From: Otatea glauca
Taxonomy: Eukaryota; Streptophyta; Magnoliopsida; Poales; Poaceae
Assembly: GCA_036346275.1 (NCBI GenBank)
Contig: CM070720.1
Span: forward strand, 14,671,278 to 14,735,277
DNA length: 64,000 nt
Direction: 5' to 3'
In this document: one piece after another, positions 46,515 to 58,702 of the stretch
How the letters are laid out: each line of letters opens with the position of its first letter
How positions within the stretch are numbered: the stretch's first letter is position 1
The notes under the pieces: generated by a model
The model's database searches: none
What the model was told of the DNA's origin: nothing
The model's input: only the letters and a program-made list of their open reading frames with translations
Translations under genes and position numbers: made by a program

Positions 46515-47589
46515 ACATGACTGACTCTTTGTGCAATCGATAGTTAGCACACTTCCTTTGGTGTGCCGCAGAGAGTCATGACATAACCGTTACATTATAT
46601 AGACCTAGCTTTGCACCAGCCCAATGACGTTGAATTCTTGTTATGGAAGAAGAAACATAATTAAGTAAAACATGACAGTCCATCTCTATATGTAGATCAA
46701 TAACATTGGCAGTCCATCTCTGCAAGAAACAGTTTCTACCCATAACAAGGTGTACATCGTTGTACCGATATGCATTTACCCACACTGCGGTTTGGAAGCC
46801 CCTCATATGCAAGCCTAGAAGGGATTGCTCATACTATCTCTTGCCTGCCAATGTGCAAAGCCAGACCTAAGCAACTTAATAGGTTAAAGCTGCCCATAAC
46901 AGCACTTGTGGTTGCACGGAGTTCTTGGCTTCAAAACAACCCATAGCTCGGTCCTTAATCCGACACGGGCAATAATCTCCCCTACACTACGTACAAGTCT
47001 ATCCTTTCCACAACCGGCTATAGCCAATAATTGCCCGCATCTAAACCATAGTTTTTATTTTGGGGTTTTTAGTTAAAATACCAACAAACGACATCATGTC
47101 ATAACCAACCTTTTTCAATTCTCAAGAATCAATTTTGATCTGATCATATTCAACGTTGGTTCTAGAGCATGGCTAAGCATGGTTAATAATCGCACATACC
47201 CAAGTTGACATTATGTATTGTCTAACTCATTTATATGGTTATCAAGGTTCACATGTCCATACTTATCAAGGAAGTTTCATAAGACAACAGGTATATCTAC
47301 CAGTACCACAAAATAGCGTATTTACAGAAAATAAACGCATGCATGAAACATTTTGATAAACACAATGAAGATTAAATACTGGGATCAATATGATCAAAGG
47401 GGGTGCTTGCCTTGCTTAATTTTTTTTATGACGAAGTCGCAGCTGCAACTGGTGTGATTGACGACGGAATTAGTGACGTCGGGTTCTACACATCGTTCAA
47501 TGGAAATATAGCGAACAAATTTCAATAAGGGCAAAAAGAAGATAGACAGTATATCAAAAAAAGACTTGCTATAAAGAACGGACACAGAT

Positions 47590-48620
47590 TCTTTTTTATA
47601 TTATTTATTCTTGTTTTACAAATTCAAGAGGCTAAAATTATGTATTCTTGTATTTATAAATTCGAATTCAAGATGCTAAAATTATTTGGATTAATAGGAT
47701 TAAAACATTAGTCACCTTGTTAAGTGCTATGTATAAGTAGTACTTAATCTTTAACTGACTTTGCATAAGAATTCGTTTTGAATATATTTATATATACTAG
47801 ATCTGTTAGGTTGAGCTATTGGTTTACATATTCTGGTTTTTAAGAAGGATCTAGTTAAAACAAATATCTTAAGCATTGATTTCTTATTTATTATTAAAGC
47901 TCGTTTATTCATATTACGGATTATGGAGATCATAATACATAGGGTTATTTGGATGATAGGATTTATATGCAGAACATGATGAAACAAGATTATTTCTTCA
48001 TAATAAGGTTCTCTATATATATATTGGGGAGAAATCCTAAGGTGATTTCATAAATTTTAGGATTTAGACGAGACGTTTTATTCATTGCTAAAATAGCATA
48101 AATGGCATTAAGGTTTCTGATGACCATAACACGTAAGGGTATTAAGCTAGGAAGATTCAAATGCAAAGTTAGCTTGGGGAGAAATGCTAAGCTGATTTCA
48201 TAAATTTTAGGATTTAGACGAGATGTTTTATTCATTGCTAAAATAGCATAAATGGCATTAAGGTTTCTGATGACCATAACACTTAAGGGTATTGAGCTAG
48301 GAAGATTCAGATGCAAAGTTAGCTGTAAAAAGAATATTTTCCCAGATTATGGTAGAACATATCTCAAGGATCATTTCTGGGCTGTTCTTCATAAAATTTG
48401 CATTTAGACGAGTTGTCTTATGAGTTGCCGAAAAGGCTTAAGCATTTCTGAAAACATAATACTTAAAGTTATTTTGCTATCAAGATATATATGCAAAGCA
48501 TGACTAAATGAAGTTCTTTCTTGAGAATATTGAAGTATTTTCTTTGTATAGTATTACTAAACTGTTTTTATAAATTTTAGTGCTTAGACGAGACATTTTA
48601 CTTGCTGCTAAAATAGCATA
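47590..48620. repeat. Imperfect tandem array in LTR C
   Basis: Related AT-rich units of about 150-180 bp. Two are nearly identical (48024-48173 and 48174-48323, period 150 bp), starting TTGGGGAGAAAT(C/G)CTAAG. More diverged units follow (48365-48500 and 48525-48625), sharing TTTAGACGAG(A/T)(C/T)(A/G)TTTTA. On the minus strand the repeat keeps an open frame in which a 50-residue segment is repeated; I do not believe it is a gene. Confidence 0.8.
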
Positions 48621-49830
48621 AATGATCATTCTGGAATATATGCATGTATATACCTTTTACACTAGTGTCTCATTCTTAATCATGAAACAATTCAAAGTCT
48701 AGTTTATAACTTAAATATTTTAGCACATACGATTAACCTACTGACATACTAGTATATAGAAATCAACTTTGTAAATTTTAGATTTCTTTTGCACAATTTA
48801 TGCATTCTTGAACATTTAATATATTGAGAACAACTTTTAATAGAAAGTGATTCAAACAAAGATGATATTTAAATATTTTAATATATTTGGGTTGCTGGAA
48901 GTCTAAGGATTCCAATAAAATTGGTTTCATTCAATTCTCAGTTCATTTGCATCATTTATATATATAGCTTATGTTTCATCCTTTTCTTTAAATTCAAAAT
49001 TCAAATTTGTCCAAAGCTCTTATCCAATATATTTTTGCAAATTCTGAGTGTACTTCATTTTATATGAATATAGCAATTTGTTTCATCTTGTCTGGATTAA
49101 AGATGAAAAAGTTATTTAGAAATGAATTTGGTTTGGTTTAGGAAATCCAGAGAAAATAAAGAATACGCTTTCAATACTTTGAAAGCGGCTTTTCATTTTT
49201 CATGGGATTTCTTTGAATCTGGTAGCTAACCGGAGGAAGAGGTGACAAGGGACCCATGGTCGATCCATCGAAAACAGGGCTCACCTTCGCGGCTAATCGC
49301 CGTGGCGGCTTCGGAGAGGTTCGACCGTATGTGGAGAGCCGGAGGCCGAGGCGTGCCAGAGTGGTATCGATTCGGCTGGAGATGAACCGAGGTGAGCTGC
49401 CACTGAGGAGGGGCGGCGGCGGCAATGGCGACTCGCCAGAGAAGAAGACGAACGCAATTCAGCTTGAATGGGTAACGGCATGAGCATAAGGAGATATTAG
49501 GGGTTCCATTTTGCTAATTGGTGAGGTAGTAAACTCACCGGAGAGCTTCAGCACTGAGCACCGGTTCTGGAGAAGAAGGGTGTCGCGAAGGCGGGTTTCT
49601 AGGCGAATATTCTTAGGAATTGTTGAGGGGTTTTGATCTTTGGAGCTTGTTGATGCTACGGCTCGAAGGAATTGGGAAATGGTTGAGCTTGGTGGCTTCA
49701 ATCGCTTGTTTCCTGAGCTTAGGGTTCTTAGGCCGAAACGGAAATGAGCGAAATTGGTGGTGGTTCAGTGGATGTCAACAGAAGAAAAGAGAGGGGAAAT
49801 GGCGTGTATTCTAATGCGATCATAGAGCGA

Positions 49831-49840
49831 CTTTTATAGC
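49831..49840 (-). promoter_or_regulatory. TATA box of LTR C
   Basis: GCTATAAAAG on the minus strand, followed by GTCGCTC; the best TATA match among the leftward LTRs. Confidence 0.7.
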
Positions 49841-51251
49841 CGAAGATTTGCTGTAGAGAAGCTCGAATCGCATGTGTGAACACTTTAGGGTTTTGCGGCA
49901 CCAGAATAGGGATCGGTATGGGCGACGCAGCGGAAATTGAGTGCAGGGCGGCACCTGGTGGCGGCGTGGCACGGTGATGATGCTGCAAGGACACTAGGTG
50001 GCGCTAGCAACAGAGAGTGGCGGTTACAAAAGGCGGCGTGAACTGGCTCCTTTGCTTCAGGTCTTCAGTGAGCTGAGGAAGACAAAGGTAGGGGCTTAGG
50101 CTGGCAGGTGGGCTGCACAGTGCAACGGGTCCCACTTGGCAGTGAAAGGAGCGGTGACCTCAAGCATTTCTGCGATCAGGGCTGGGTTTGGTTCAAAGAA
50201 TCGGTTACTTATCTTGTCTTTAAATTAATTAATAATTTACTGAATATACTAGAGATAAGGAAGATTATCCTGTAAAATTTTTAGCTTGAGATATTATGTG
50301 AATAATTTCTAAAAATTCTGACAAGCTACTGTGCACAGATTTCAGTTTTCTGTATTTATTTATCTGGGAGTCTATAACTTGTTAAATATTTATGAAACAT
50401 TTTTTATTGGTTCTATATGGTCATATTGGTCTCCATTAAAATTTTACACTTCAAATTATTTATATTTTATTTTATACAATTCTGACATCGACATTTCCAG
50501 ATTTTCAGCTTTTCTATTTTTCAATTTTTATAAATATCAAATTTAATAATTATTTATTTATATTTTTAATATTGATCTATCTATCCAGGGTTAAGATGAT
50601 ATAAAATTTTCACATCAAATTTATGAAAATTTAATTTCTGACATATTTACTATTTTTAGTCATGATTCATTAATTACCTTTCTTTTCATCTTTTAGTACT
50701 TTGACATGACTTTTAAATTATATTTTAGAGTTATGGATATCTCCATAGATTTTATAGGGATTTTTCTTATTTTGTTATTTTACAAATCTTTTCTTATTAC
50801 TTGTCCCATGTTCGATTATTCATTAAAATGGAATTCTCCTTTCAAGCAATAATCAAAGAAATCCAAGAAAAGTCAATAAAATCCAGAGAATTCAGAAAAA
50901 GCATCAGTGACAATAATTAAATATTTAAGGTTTAATTCCTCATTATGTTTTGTATTGAGGGGAAACAGAAATCATTACAATAAAACATTTTTTAAGAACC
51001 AAAATTCAAGAAGAATTTTAGATTGGATGAAATTTGAAAGTGAACTTATATTTCTAATTTATTTTCACATTTTGTTTGATTTGGAGTTTTATTATGCAAC
51101 TCATCCTTTTATTAAGGTTGGATTTCAAGATATTGAAATAGAAGATAATATTTTAATTTATTCTTAACATTCTAATTAAAAATCCTATTCAATTTCATTT
51201 TCTAATTTTTATATTTCTATTTCTATTATTTAGAATTTTTGGGATGTTACA

Positions 51252-51256
51252 AGGCG
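51252..51256. repeat. Target site duplication of LTR C (right)
   Basis: AGGCG, identical to 45746-45750. Confidence 0.95.
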
Positions 51257-51613
51257 GCAGTTGAATTCAAGGAGATGTCTTCTCGCTAAACGAAGTCTTC
51301 TCGCCAAAGGACGCCTTTCCTGATGATAACTTCGAGGTAGTTATGTATTTCTATCATATAACTGTCCACATGAAAAACTATGCGGGGAAAACCGCTTGCC
51401 CCCGACCAATTTGTTGGTCGGGGTGGCCATGTCATTGGCCGGAGACGACCAGTGTGAAGCTAAATTTGACCATCCTTGACTGAACTGGTCAAAGATCTTG
51501 ACCGTTCGGATAGGGATGGGCTTAAGTTTAACAGGCCCACTTACTAGCATATAGTCATGAATTATTAAGAAAGAGAGCGACCAAAAAGGAAAGTAGGGTG
51601 CTAATCCTTGTCA

Positions 51614-51618
51614 ATTAC
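51614..51618. repeat. Target site duplication of LTR B (right)
   Basis: ATTAC, identical to 45474-45478; the LTR D sequence resumes here (CACTCCAGTTGATTAC). Confidence 0.9.
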
Positions 51619-53024
51619 CACTCCAGTTGATTACCAAGCACCACGTGCTATCAACAAGTCAACACCATTGCGTGACATCCCACACCACTACAACTCAAAT
51701 TCCTCGTGTGACAACACCTGACACACCAATTCATAATCATGTTCCATATTCCATTAGTCAAGATTAAACATTGATGTTCCAAGTACATGTGATGACGTGA
51801 CATGGATAAGCATACTAACACGATATAACCAACCCATGTTGATTTTATTATTAACCAACTATAATGAACCAATCTAAGGTGACAAATAAATCATGGCGTA
51901 CAAATGACAAGGTAAGGTATAGATCAAATTGGTAGATTAACTAAGTCCCAATTTATTTTGAAACAATTGTATACATGAAATAATATGCAATAGGGTAAAA
52001 CAATATAGCAGTTTATAAACATGGGTTCAACATGATCAAAGCACAACTTGCCTTAGAAAAGCCCTTATTCTTGCTCTGGACCATAGTCTTGAATCAACGA
52101 TTCCTCCTCGGATGCTCCGAGCAATTCAACATCTATGTGAAACGAGAGAGAAAAGCAAATAAACACTAAAACAGTGAGCAAACAAACTCCAAAAATCAAA
52201 AAAAATTCATCTTAGATAGATCTCAATTTTACAAATTTTTAGAAACTTGAATCACCACAATCAGAGCTCGTATGAGGGATAACGGGCTCGAGGAAGATTC
52301 AAAAATATAAAAAATCAGAAAATTGAAAATCAAATAATAAACCGAATTATTTTTATTCTAGAAAATCACTTTATTGCATCAGCATGACATCAACATTTTC
52401 TCGGGCCAATCCCGTGTTGCCACATGGCTACGGTCGATGTGCCCGGTCCACGGACCTCCTCTAGTCCACCGTGAACCTGATGCACAACGCTTCGGTTCCC
52501 GTACCGCTACGTGTCAACGCGTCATTGGTTCAACCGTGCGGCACGATCTAGTCCACATAGAGCAAAACAAATGGCTATAGAACTAAATCTACGTCGCTAA
52601 ATCTCAAGCGTTCATCTCATATCTGACAGGTTGTGTTACCGGTGACATTTACTGTTGATGTGGCGATGTGGCTTGATCACGAGCGTTGGCTGATGATCTG
52701 ACGGCCGACAGAGCTCAGTCCTGGCGATGGTAGCACGATGGCGCTCCTCTGCCAGACTTGGAGATGATGACCTCTGCGATGGCGATGCAACGTCCTCCGA
52801 CGACCAAGAAGTGGCGAATCGGACGCGTCTCGACGCGGTGAGTCCGGATCTGGAACCGAAGCGACGGCTCTCGACTCAACGACAATATAAAACGAAGACA
52901 ACGAGCAGCGGTGCTTCAACGAACTCTGGTGAACCTTTGTGCATGAACGACGACGATTCTGATGAAACTACTCCGATCAATCAACACGGCGTGCACTAAA
53001 GATCAACGGAGGGGTACTAGTACA

Positions 53025-53035
53025 GCTTAAATAGG
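53025..53035 (-). promoter_or_regulatory. TATA box of LTR D
   Basis: CCTATTTAAGC on the minus strand, at the position corresponding to CCTTTAAGTGC in the gypsy-1 LTRs. Confidence 0.6.
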
Positions 53036-53721
53036 CCTCGGTGTCCGTGTACCAGCTAGGAAGATGAACAGACATGGTGAGATCTCCCGCTCTGACACGG
53101 CGGCGGTGGTCTGAGTCCTTCACAAACATGACCACCCGCAACCGTCCAATGGCGATCAAGCGGTCACGATTCTTGCTGACGCGGCACGATCCGATCCACC
53201 CACAATCAACCAACGGATACGATCCTAATTTACCTAAACCGATACGACTCGATCTCCATCGCCCGATCTTGATCCAACGGCCCAAGACGCTAGGGTTTCC
53301 ACAAATGCTTCTACCATCGGATTAAAAATCTACGGCCACGATCAGCTTATAGAACTTGGGCCAATACACACACACAGTAAATGGGCTCCACCCATCACTG
53401 TTCACCCTATTTTCCCCAAATTTTGATTTAAAATAATTCCAGTAATTAGTTTATTTTGTTTAAAGCAATACAAAATATCACGAAAAATCCAAGAAAATTC
53501 TCAAAAATACTTTGAGATATTTTGAACTCAAATAAAATATTTTTTGCCAAAATTTATATAAATTTTATCTATAATTATTTAGTTTTCTTAAAAGGCCAAT
53601 ATACTTATTTTAAAATAAATTCAAATAAATTCCAAAAAATCCAATAAATTCAGAAAATCATAAAATGCCCAAATAAAAATAAAGTAATATTATAAAGTAA
53701 ATTTTGGGATGTTACAAAATC

Positions 53722-54149
53722 CTTACGCATAGGTGAGACCCGGTGATGGTTCTCTTGCCGTGGCAGCGAGATCACGGCCACTCGGTTGCCATGGCAAAGG
53801 TGAGGCAAGGGTGATGCAGGGTTCAGCCAAGAAAAGGGGAGGGTGTTTAGGCCAAGTTACGCTGCAAAGTGAGATAAGCTAGGGGTGGACCCCACATGGT
53901 AGAGAGACAAAAGGGAAATCACTGGAATTCTATAGTTGGGTTGAAAAGGGTTTCAGATTTATTTGAACTACAAAATTGGTAAAAGATATTTGAATTTTTT
54001 TGCATGATCCCAAGGCAATCCTTATCTTTCCATAAAAATTTTAGACCATGTTCACACTTGTACAATTTTATAAAACTTGGATAAGCTAACTGTTTAAATT
54101 TTGAGTTCTATGATTTTTATTTTTCTAAGGTTTGAAATTAGGTTCAATT
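53722..54149. other. Unassigned sequence between LTR D and CACTA-3
   Basis: No gene recognised. Starts G-rich and becomes AT-rich. It is the right-hand continuation of the sequence into which LTR D inserted (left part 40046-41045), and CACTA-3 begins inside it. Confidence 0.35.
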
Positions 54150-54500
54150 CACTACTATAGAATGGTACATCACTGTCACTGATCTGGGTCGGTTCTTAAG
54201 TTTTTTGGAAAAATCGATTGTGATAGATGACTTAGGAGAGGGTATTAATAATAACCACAATTGGTTATCAGGTTAGAAGTGATTGTGATGTAGCACTGGG
54301 CACATCACAATCGGTTCTAATATTAAAACCAATTGAGATGTGCCATGGACATCACTATTGGTTCTTATGTAAGAACCGATTGTGATGTGGACATACACAT
54401 CACTATCGCTATGCTTCTTATGTAAGAACCGATTGTGATGTGCCTAGTGCTACATCACAATCGCTTCTAACCTGAGAACTGATTGGCATATGCCTCACTA
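54150..54500. repeat. Left terminus and subterminal repeats of CACTA-3
   Basis: About ten copies of CACATCACAATCGGTTCT-like sequence and its complement AGAACCGATTGTGATGTG (for example 54299-54316, 54374-54391, 54426-54442, 54461-54476). Same plan as in CACTA-2, where the core is AGACGGTT rather than AATCGGTT. Confidence 0.9.
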
Positions 54501-55539
54501 GGTTGTTTGTACCCTCGGGCTGAACTCTCCTCTGTTGTTGTTCCAGAGGCTAAGAAAACCGTTGCCACCCGAAAAAATAGCAGATATTCTAGTAGGAAGC
54601 AATGCTTGGGTGAGAAATTTTGAAATCCTCAAGGTTGGGTATTAAGAGGGTAAATTGAAGCCCTAGCTTGAGTAGATTTTCCCTCATTTTTGGATTTCTT
54701 CAAAATGTGAGCATTCCTTCAAACCCCTTCAATTTTGCACATGGTAATTTCGATGTCACAAAGACAGTCTAGGTTGCACTGGAATTGTGTGTATCCTATC
54801 AAATTTCACACCCTTTATTTAACAAGCACACATCCATTTAATTATCTTTGTAGTACTCTCGTGTTAATCTGGAATTATTGTTGCTGTCATATAATGAATG
54901 TTAGAGTTTAGGTTGTGTAACCTACGTTTCCCGTTCGAGGGTGCTTGTTTATAAATATGCTGAAATGACATATTTATAAGCAAGCACTCTCGAATTGTCC
55001 ACGTTTTTTGGACAGTTCGAGGAAATGTGATTCGGGCAAGTTCCTGAGCTTTTGTACAACTCCAAAGAAGGTTTCGGTAGCATCTCCCTGGTGTTCTGCA
55101 GACACACACCCCACTTGACCTATTTTGAGACACGTATCTAAAGAACAGCGGAGAGATGCTGTCAAAAATTTTTTTGGAGTTGTACAACAGCTTAGGAACT
55201 TGCCCGAACCATATTTCCTCGAATGGGATTAGGAACTAACCTAATTAGAGATTAGGATTCATCATTGGTACCATTATTTTGTTTCATTGAAGTCATAAGA
55301 TGCAAGCTACTGCGTTAATTAGGTAATTCGATATCATTATTGATGTTTTAAATGTATGTCTCCTAACTAGGGAATTGGAAGCTCTTAAGTAGGGAAGAAG
55401 ATATCGGGAGTAAAATTATATATCTTGGAACTCGTCCCTTATTTTTCAAAGGTAATGAATTGATGTGTCAATATTCGAAATAGCTAGCTAGCTATCGCTC
55501 CAGTTTTTCCTTAATTTATTGTGTGTAGTTTAATTACAG
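54501..55539. other. CACTA-3 leader before TNP2
   Basis: No gene recognised. It contains an imperfect long inverted repeat: CGAATTGTCCACG, GTTCGAGGAAATGTGATTCGGGCAAGTTCCTGAGC and GTTGTACAACTCC near 54990-55065 recur inverted or repeated near 55175-55225 (GTTGTACAACAGCTTAGGAACTTGCCCGAA...). This makes a potential fold-back of about 50-bp arms. An AG acceptor immediately precedes the TNP2 start (TTACAG at 55534-55539). Confidence 0.5.
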
Positions 55540-57335
55540 ATGGACTATGAAGAATTGATATATCAGAAAAGCCGTGTGAGTGCTGAATTTCAGAGGGGTG
55601 TTAAGGAGATCAAAAAATTGCAGAAGAAGACACAGAGAATAGGGGTGTAAACTTCATATATTGTCCTTGCTTTGATTGCACCAATCTCAAGAGATTTAAC
55701 AGCTCATCTCAAATTGAAGACCACCTGATTCGACATAGCTTCATGACGAATCACACGTGTTTTGTCCATCACAGGGAGACAAGTAGTACCCTTCTGGTAT
55801 GCAACGAAGATATGGTGGAACCTAATAACGAGTTGCAGCGTGATATGTTTGAGGAGGACAATTTAGAGCAAATGTTGCGGGATGTGGAGGGAAGTTACAC
55901 GAAAAGTGAGTTTGAGAAGTTTAAAAGCTTGATAGAAGATGATGCCAAACCGATGTTCTCGGGTTGCAAGGCGGAATACACCAAGTTGGGTTTGGTCCTT
56001 ACATTGTTCGAACTGAAGGCAAAACACCGTTAGACAGATAAAAGTTTCAATGCACTTTTAGTTCTTCTATCAGATGTGCTTTCGGAGGGAAACGAGTTGC
56101 CAACAAGCATTTATAAAGCAAAGAAGCTACTATGTCCCATGGGAATGGAAATAGAAAGGATACATGTATTTCCGAATGATTGCATCTTGTACCATAATGC
56201 GCATCAGGAACTACACGTTTGTCTAGTTTGTGTTGTACCCTGGTACAAACAAAAGGAGAAGCGTAATGATAAGAAGCGTAAGAGCCGGGGCGACGACGGT
56301 GAATATGTCATTAAAGGGGAACCGGGCATGGTATTGTGGTACTTGCCCATCATTCTTCGTTTGGAGCGGTTGTTTGCAAATCCTAGAGAGGCAAAATTAT
56401 TGCATTGGCGTTATGAATGTCAAAAGGAAGATGGCAAGTTGAGAAACCTCGCTGATTCGGCTCAATGGAGAAACATCGATCGGAAACAGGAGGAATTTGG
56501 TTCCGATATGAGGAACATAAGATTTGGATTGAGTACCAATCGAATGAATCCATTTGGTAACATCAGCAGTCGTCACAACACTTGGGCAGTTCTGTTTTGT
56601 ATCTACAATCTCCCTCCTTGGTAGTGCATTTAGTGGAAGTATATCATGATGTCGTCGCTAATCTTAGAATCGAAACAACCAGGAAATGATATTGATGTGT
56701 ACCTTGCACCACTGATTGAGGATTTAGTAAAATTATGGAACGAGGGGGTTATGGTGTGGGATGCATACAAAAGAGAGCACTTCACCCTACGGGTTATGAT
56801 ATTTTACACCATAAATGATTTCTCGGCCCTTCGTAATTTGGCGGGCTACAGTACGAATTGAGCCAAAGCGTATCCTATTTGTGAACAGGAGACTGAGAGC
56901 TCGTAGGCGCCGAATTCCAAGAAAACTATGTACATGGGTCACTGTAGGTTTCTACCTCGAAGTCATCGATACCGTAAGATGGATGATAAATTTAATGTGA
57001 AGAGGGAAGTTTGTTCGGCCTCGTAGCCTATGAGTAGAAGGCAAGTATATTCACGCGTGGACGATATCGATGTTCAGTATGGAAAGAGCTGTAAATCTGT
57101 TTGTCCTAGAACCATTTAGAAGAAGTCGATATTTTTGGACTTACTATACTAGAAGGAGTTAGAAGTTCGGCATTGTCTTGATGTCATGCACGTTTAGAAA
57201 AATGTCTGCAATAATTTGGTTGGCATTCTACTGAACATACCTGGGAAGACCAAGGATGGTGTGAATGCTAGCCACGACATGGCCTACATGGGAATCAGGC
57301 CCAAGTTTGCAGTGATAGAGGAGGATGGAAAAGGT
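55540..57335 (+). pseudogene. TNP2-like transposase of CACTA-3, cut by copia
   Basis: N-terminus MDYEELIYQKSRVSAEFQRG at 55540, then the Transpos_assoc cysteine motif (YCPCFDCTNLKRF, IEDHLIRHSFM) after a short frame change near 55650. An acidic linker follows, then the TNP2 core (GCKAEYTKLGLVLTLFELK, FPNDCILYHNAHQELHVCLV, LADSAQWRNIDRKQ, RNIRFGLSTNRMNPFGN, DVYLAPLIEDLVKLWNEGV, YKREHFTLRVMIFYTINDF). It continues to the family motif RHCLDVMHV and GKTKDGVNA before ending at the copia LTR. Stops at about 56031, 56622, 56859 and elsewhere. It keeps the N-terminal domain and the about 110 bp that CACTA-2 lacks, but DUF4218 and DUF4216 lie beyond the copia insertion. Confidence 0.85.
57331..57335. 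repeat. Probable target site duplication of copia element (left)
   Basis: AAAGG directly precedes the LTR start TGTTAGTG; the right copy is outside the window. Confidence 0.5.
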
Positions 57336-58690
57336 GTTAGTGTTATGCCCTTGAGGCAATCATTTAGATGATTGTAACATGACTATGTTTATGAATAATA
57401 ATATGATTATTGGTCCAATGAATGTATATCATTGTATTGATCAACAAGTATGTGACTTGATTATGAAGCTCTTTACTTAATGATGTAATTCGATAAATAT
57501 CTCTGATCGGATATCATCGTATAGGACTACGATGAATAGATCAGCACATGTAGTGATCGATGATCATGCTTCATAGATCATGGGATATGGAGATATCATC
57601 TCTACATTTTGGACCATGTTGAAGAACATGGGTTAGATAGACCCGCTATGGGACACTGCGAGAATGTTTCATTCTTATGTGTCATCAGTGTATCTCATAC
57701 CTAGAAGATGTATGATCCTTAGACCTGAGATTGTCATATTCCCTACATGTGTAATAGTTTTCCTTGGGGCTATCAAACACTACTTCCTAACCGGATAGTT
57801 ATAAAGGTAGCTTTCATGTTTACTATGAAACGTGCAGAGGAAGTGAGCGAATAAGATGGAATTTGCCACTCCAATGAAATGGAGATATATGACAAGGCCA
57901 CTCGTGTGATATGATTAAGAAAGTGCATGGCCATGCCGTGATTGAGAGTCAATCACAACTTATTAATATATCACGGATACGAGAGATGGATTGAATCATC
58001 AAAGGATGACATGCTTCTCGCCTTGAGATCAATCTTCATATACTTGGCAAAGGGATTATTACATGAGTTCTTTTGATAGGTTCTGTTCGATTTGATCACA
58101 GTATGTTTGGGAGTTGGCATACTTTGCAAGAAGCCGCTACCAACTATTGGATTGAAAAGGAGTTTTTCGAATCCATGTCCAAACGTATGTGAACCTGCGC
58201 AGGTCACACACTTAATGGGTGGGACGCATTAATTTGGATTGATCCGTAATTAATGAACCTCGTGGGCTTAGCATTTGGTGGGCCCCGGTTTAGGTTTCAT
58301 CTCGTGGCTATATAAGGAGGGGAGGAGGAGGCGCAGAGTGTGCTTTCCACGGTTTAGGTTTGATTCACTTGAAACCCTAGCCTCCTCCTCTCGCTGCCTC
58401 GCCGAGCGACTAGGTGCTTGCACACGACGCACGGCGTTCCATCTCGGACGTGTGGATCGCTGCGGTGATTGCTGCTGCGATCGCGGCGTGGGAGGACGAT
58501 CGACGGCGAGGCGAGGACGATCCACTACATCGACGCAACGATCGCGGCGAGGACGAACCACTACATCGACGCGAAGGATTCCATGGCTGCGCGCCTAGTG
58601 GTAATCTTATCTATGATCCCTTCTTGCGAGTAGCTTTACGGTTGCGTGGTAGTTTTTTTTGTGCTAGCGTAGCATACGCGCTTCCCTTGG
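57336..58690 (+). repeat. Copia 5' LTR
   Basis: 1,355 bp from TGTTAGTGTTATGCC to CCCTTGG, aligned along its length with 29900-31270 (1,371 bp). The final CA of the solo LTR reads GG here, so the edge is set by alignment and the PBS. Confidence 0.9.
58308..58317 (+). promoter_or_regulatory. TATA box of copia 5' LTR
   Basis: CTATATAAGG, as in the solo LTR at 30879-30888. Confidence 0.7.
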
Positions 58691-58702
58691 TGGTATCGAG
58701 CC
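58691..58702 (+). promoter_or_regulatory. Primer-binding site of copia element
   Basis: TGGTATCGAGCC, matching the initiator-Met tRNA PBS TGGTATCAGAGCC with one base missing (the same gap as in gypsy-1). Confidence 0.85.

Larger units (their letters stand above)
45751..51251 (-). mobile_element. LTR C: 5.5 kb solo LTR inside LTR B
   Basis: 5,501 bp from TGTAACGACCC to GGGATGTTACA with exact AGGCG duplications on both sides and no gag or pol. It carries a diverged CTCTGCAGAG-type block (46478-46514), a 150-bp tandem repeat (48024-48323), AT-rich flanks and a consensus TATA box on the minus strand (49840-49831, GCTATAAAAG). At 5.5 kb it is very long for an LTR; a hidden nested insertion cannot be excluded, although no further target duplication was found. 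Confidence 0.85.
45479..51613 (-). mobile_element. LTR B: short solo LTR split by LTR C
   Basis: TGTCGATGTCC ... CCTTGTCA, flanked by exact 5-bp duplications ATTAC (45474-45478 and 51614-51618). About 629 bp remain once LTR C and its duplicated AGGCG are removed. It is inserted in LTR D at the point where gypsy-1 LTRs read AATCTAAATCATT. A TATA-like GGATAAATAAGG on the minus strand (45735-45724) supports the leftward orientation. Family unassigned; the form fits a gypsy LTR. Confidence 0.85.
41051..53716 (-). mobile_element. LTR D: gypsy solo LTR related to gypsy-1, holding nested LTRs
   Basis: Starts TGTCGGGACCCGAA like the gypsy-1 LTR and ends GGGATGTTACA. Removing insertion A and insertion B leaves about 3.2 kb, close to the gypsy-1 LTR length. 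Homology to gypsy-1 LTRs is seen at the left edge, in the CTCTGCAGAG block (41711-41745), after A (45300-45478, CCCATACCAGACATGTGG, TCAAAGGCTTGCAAGG) and in the right part (for example 52235-52255, TTTTTAGAAACTTGAATCAC). No internal region remains, so it is a solo LTR. TATA-like CCTATTTAAGC on the minus strand at 53035-53025. Confidence 0.85.

Noticed and set aside
47990..48316. Minus-strand frame with a repeated 50-residue segment
   Set aside because: A consequence of a 150-bp tandem repeat inside LTR C; AT-rich and without motif.
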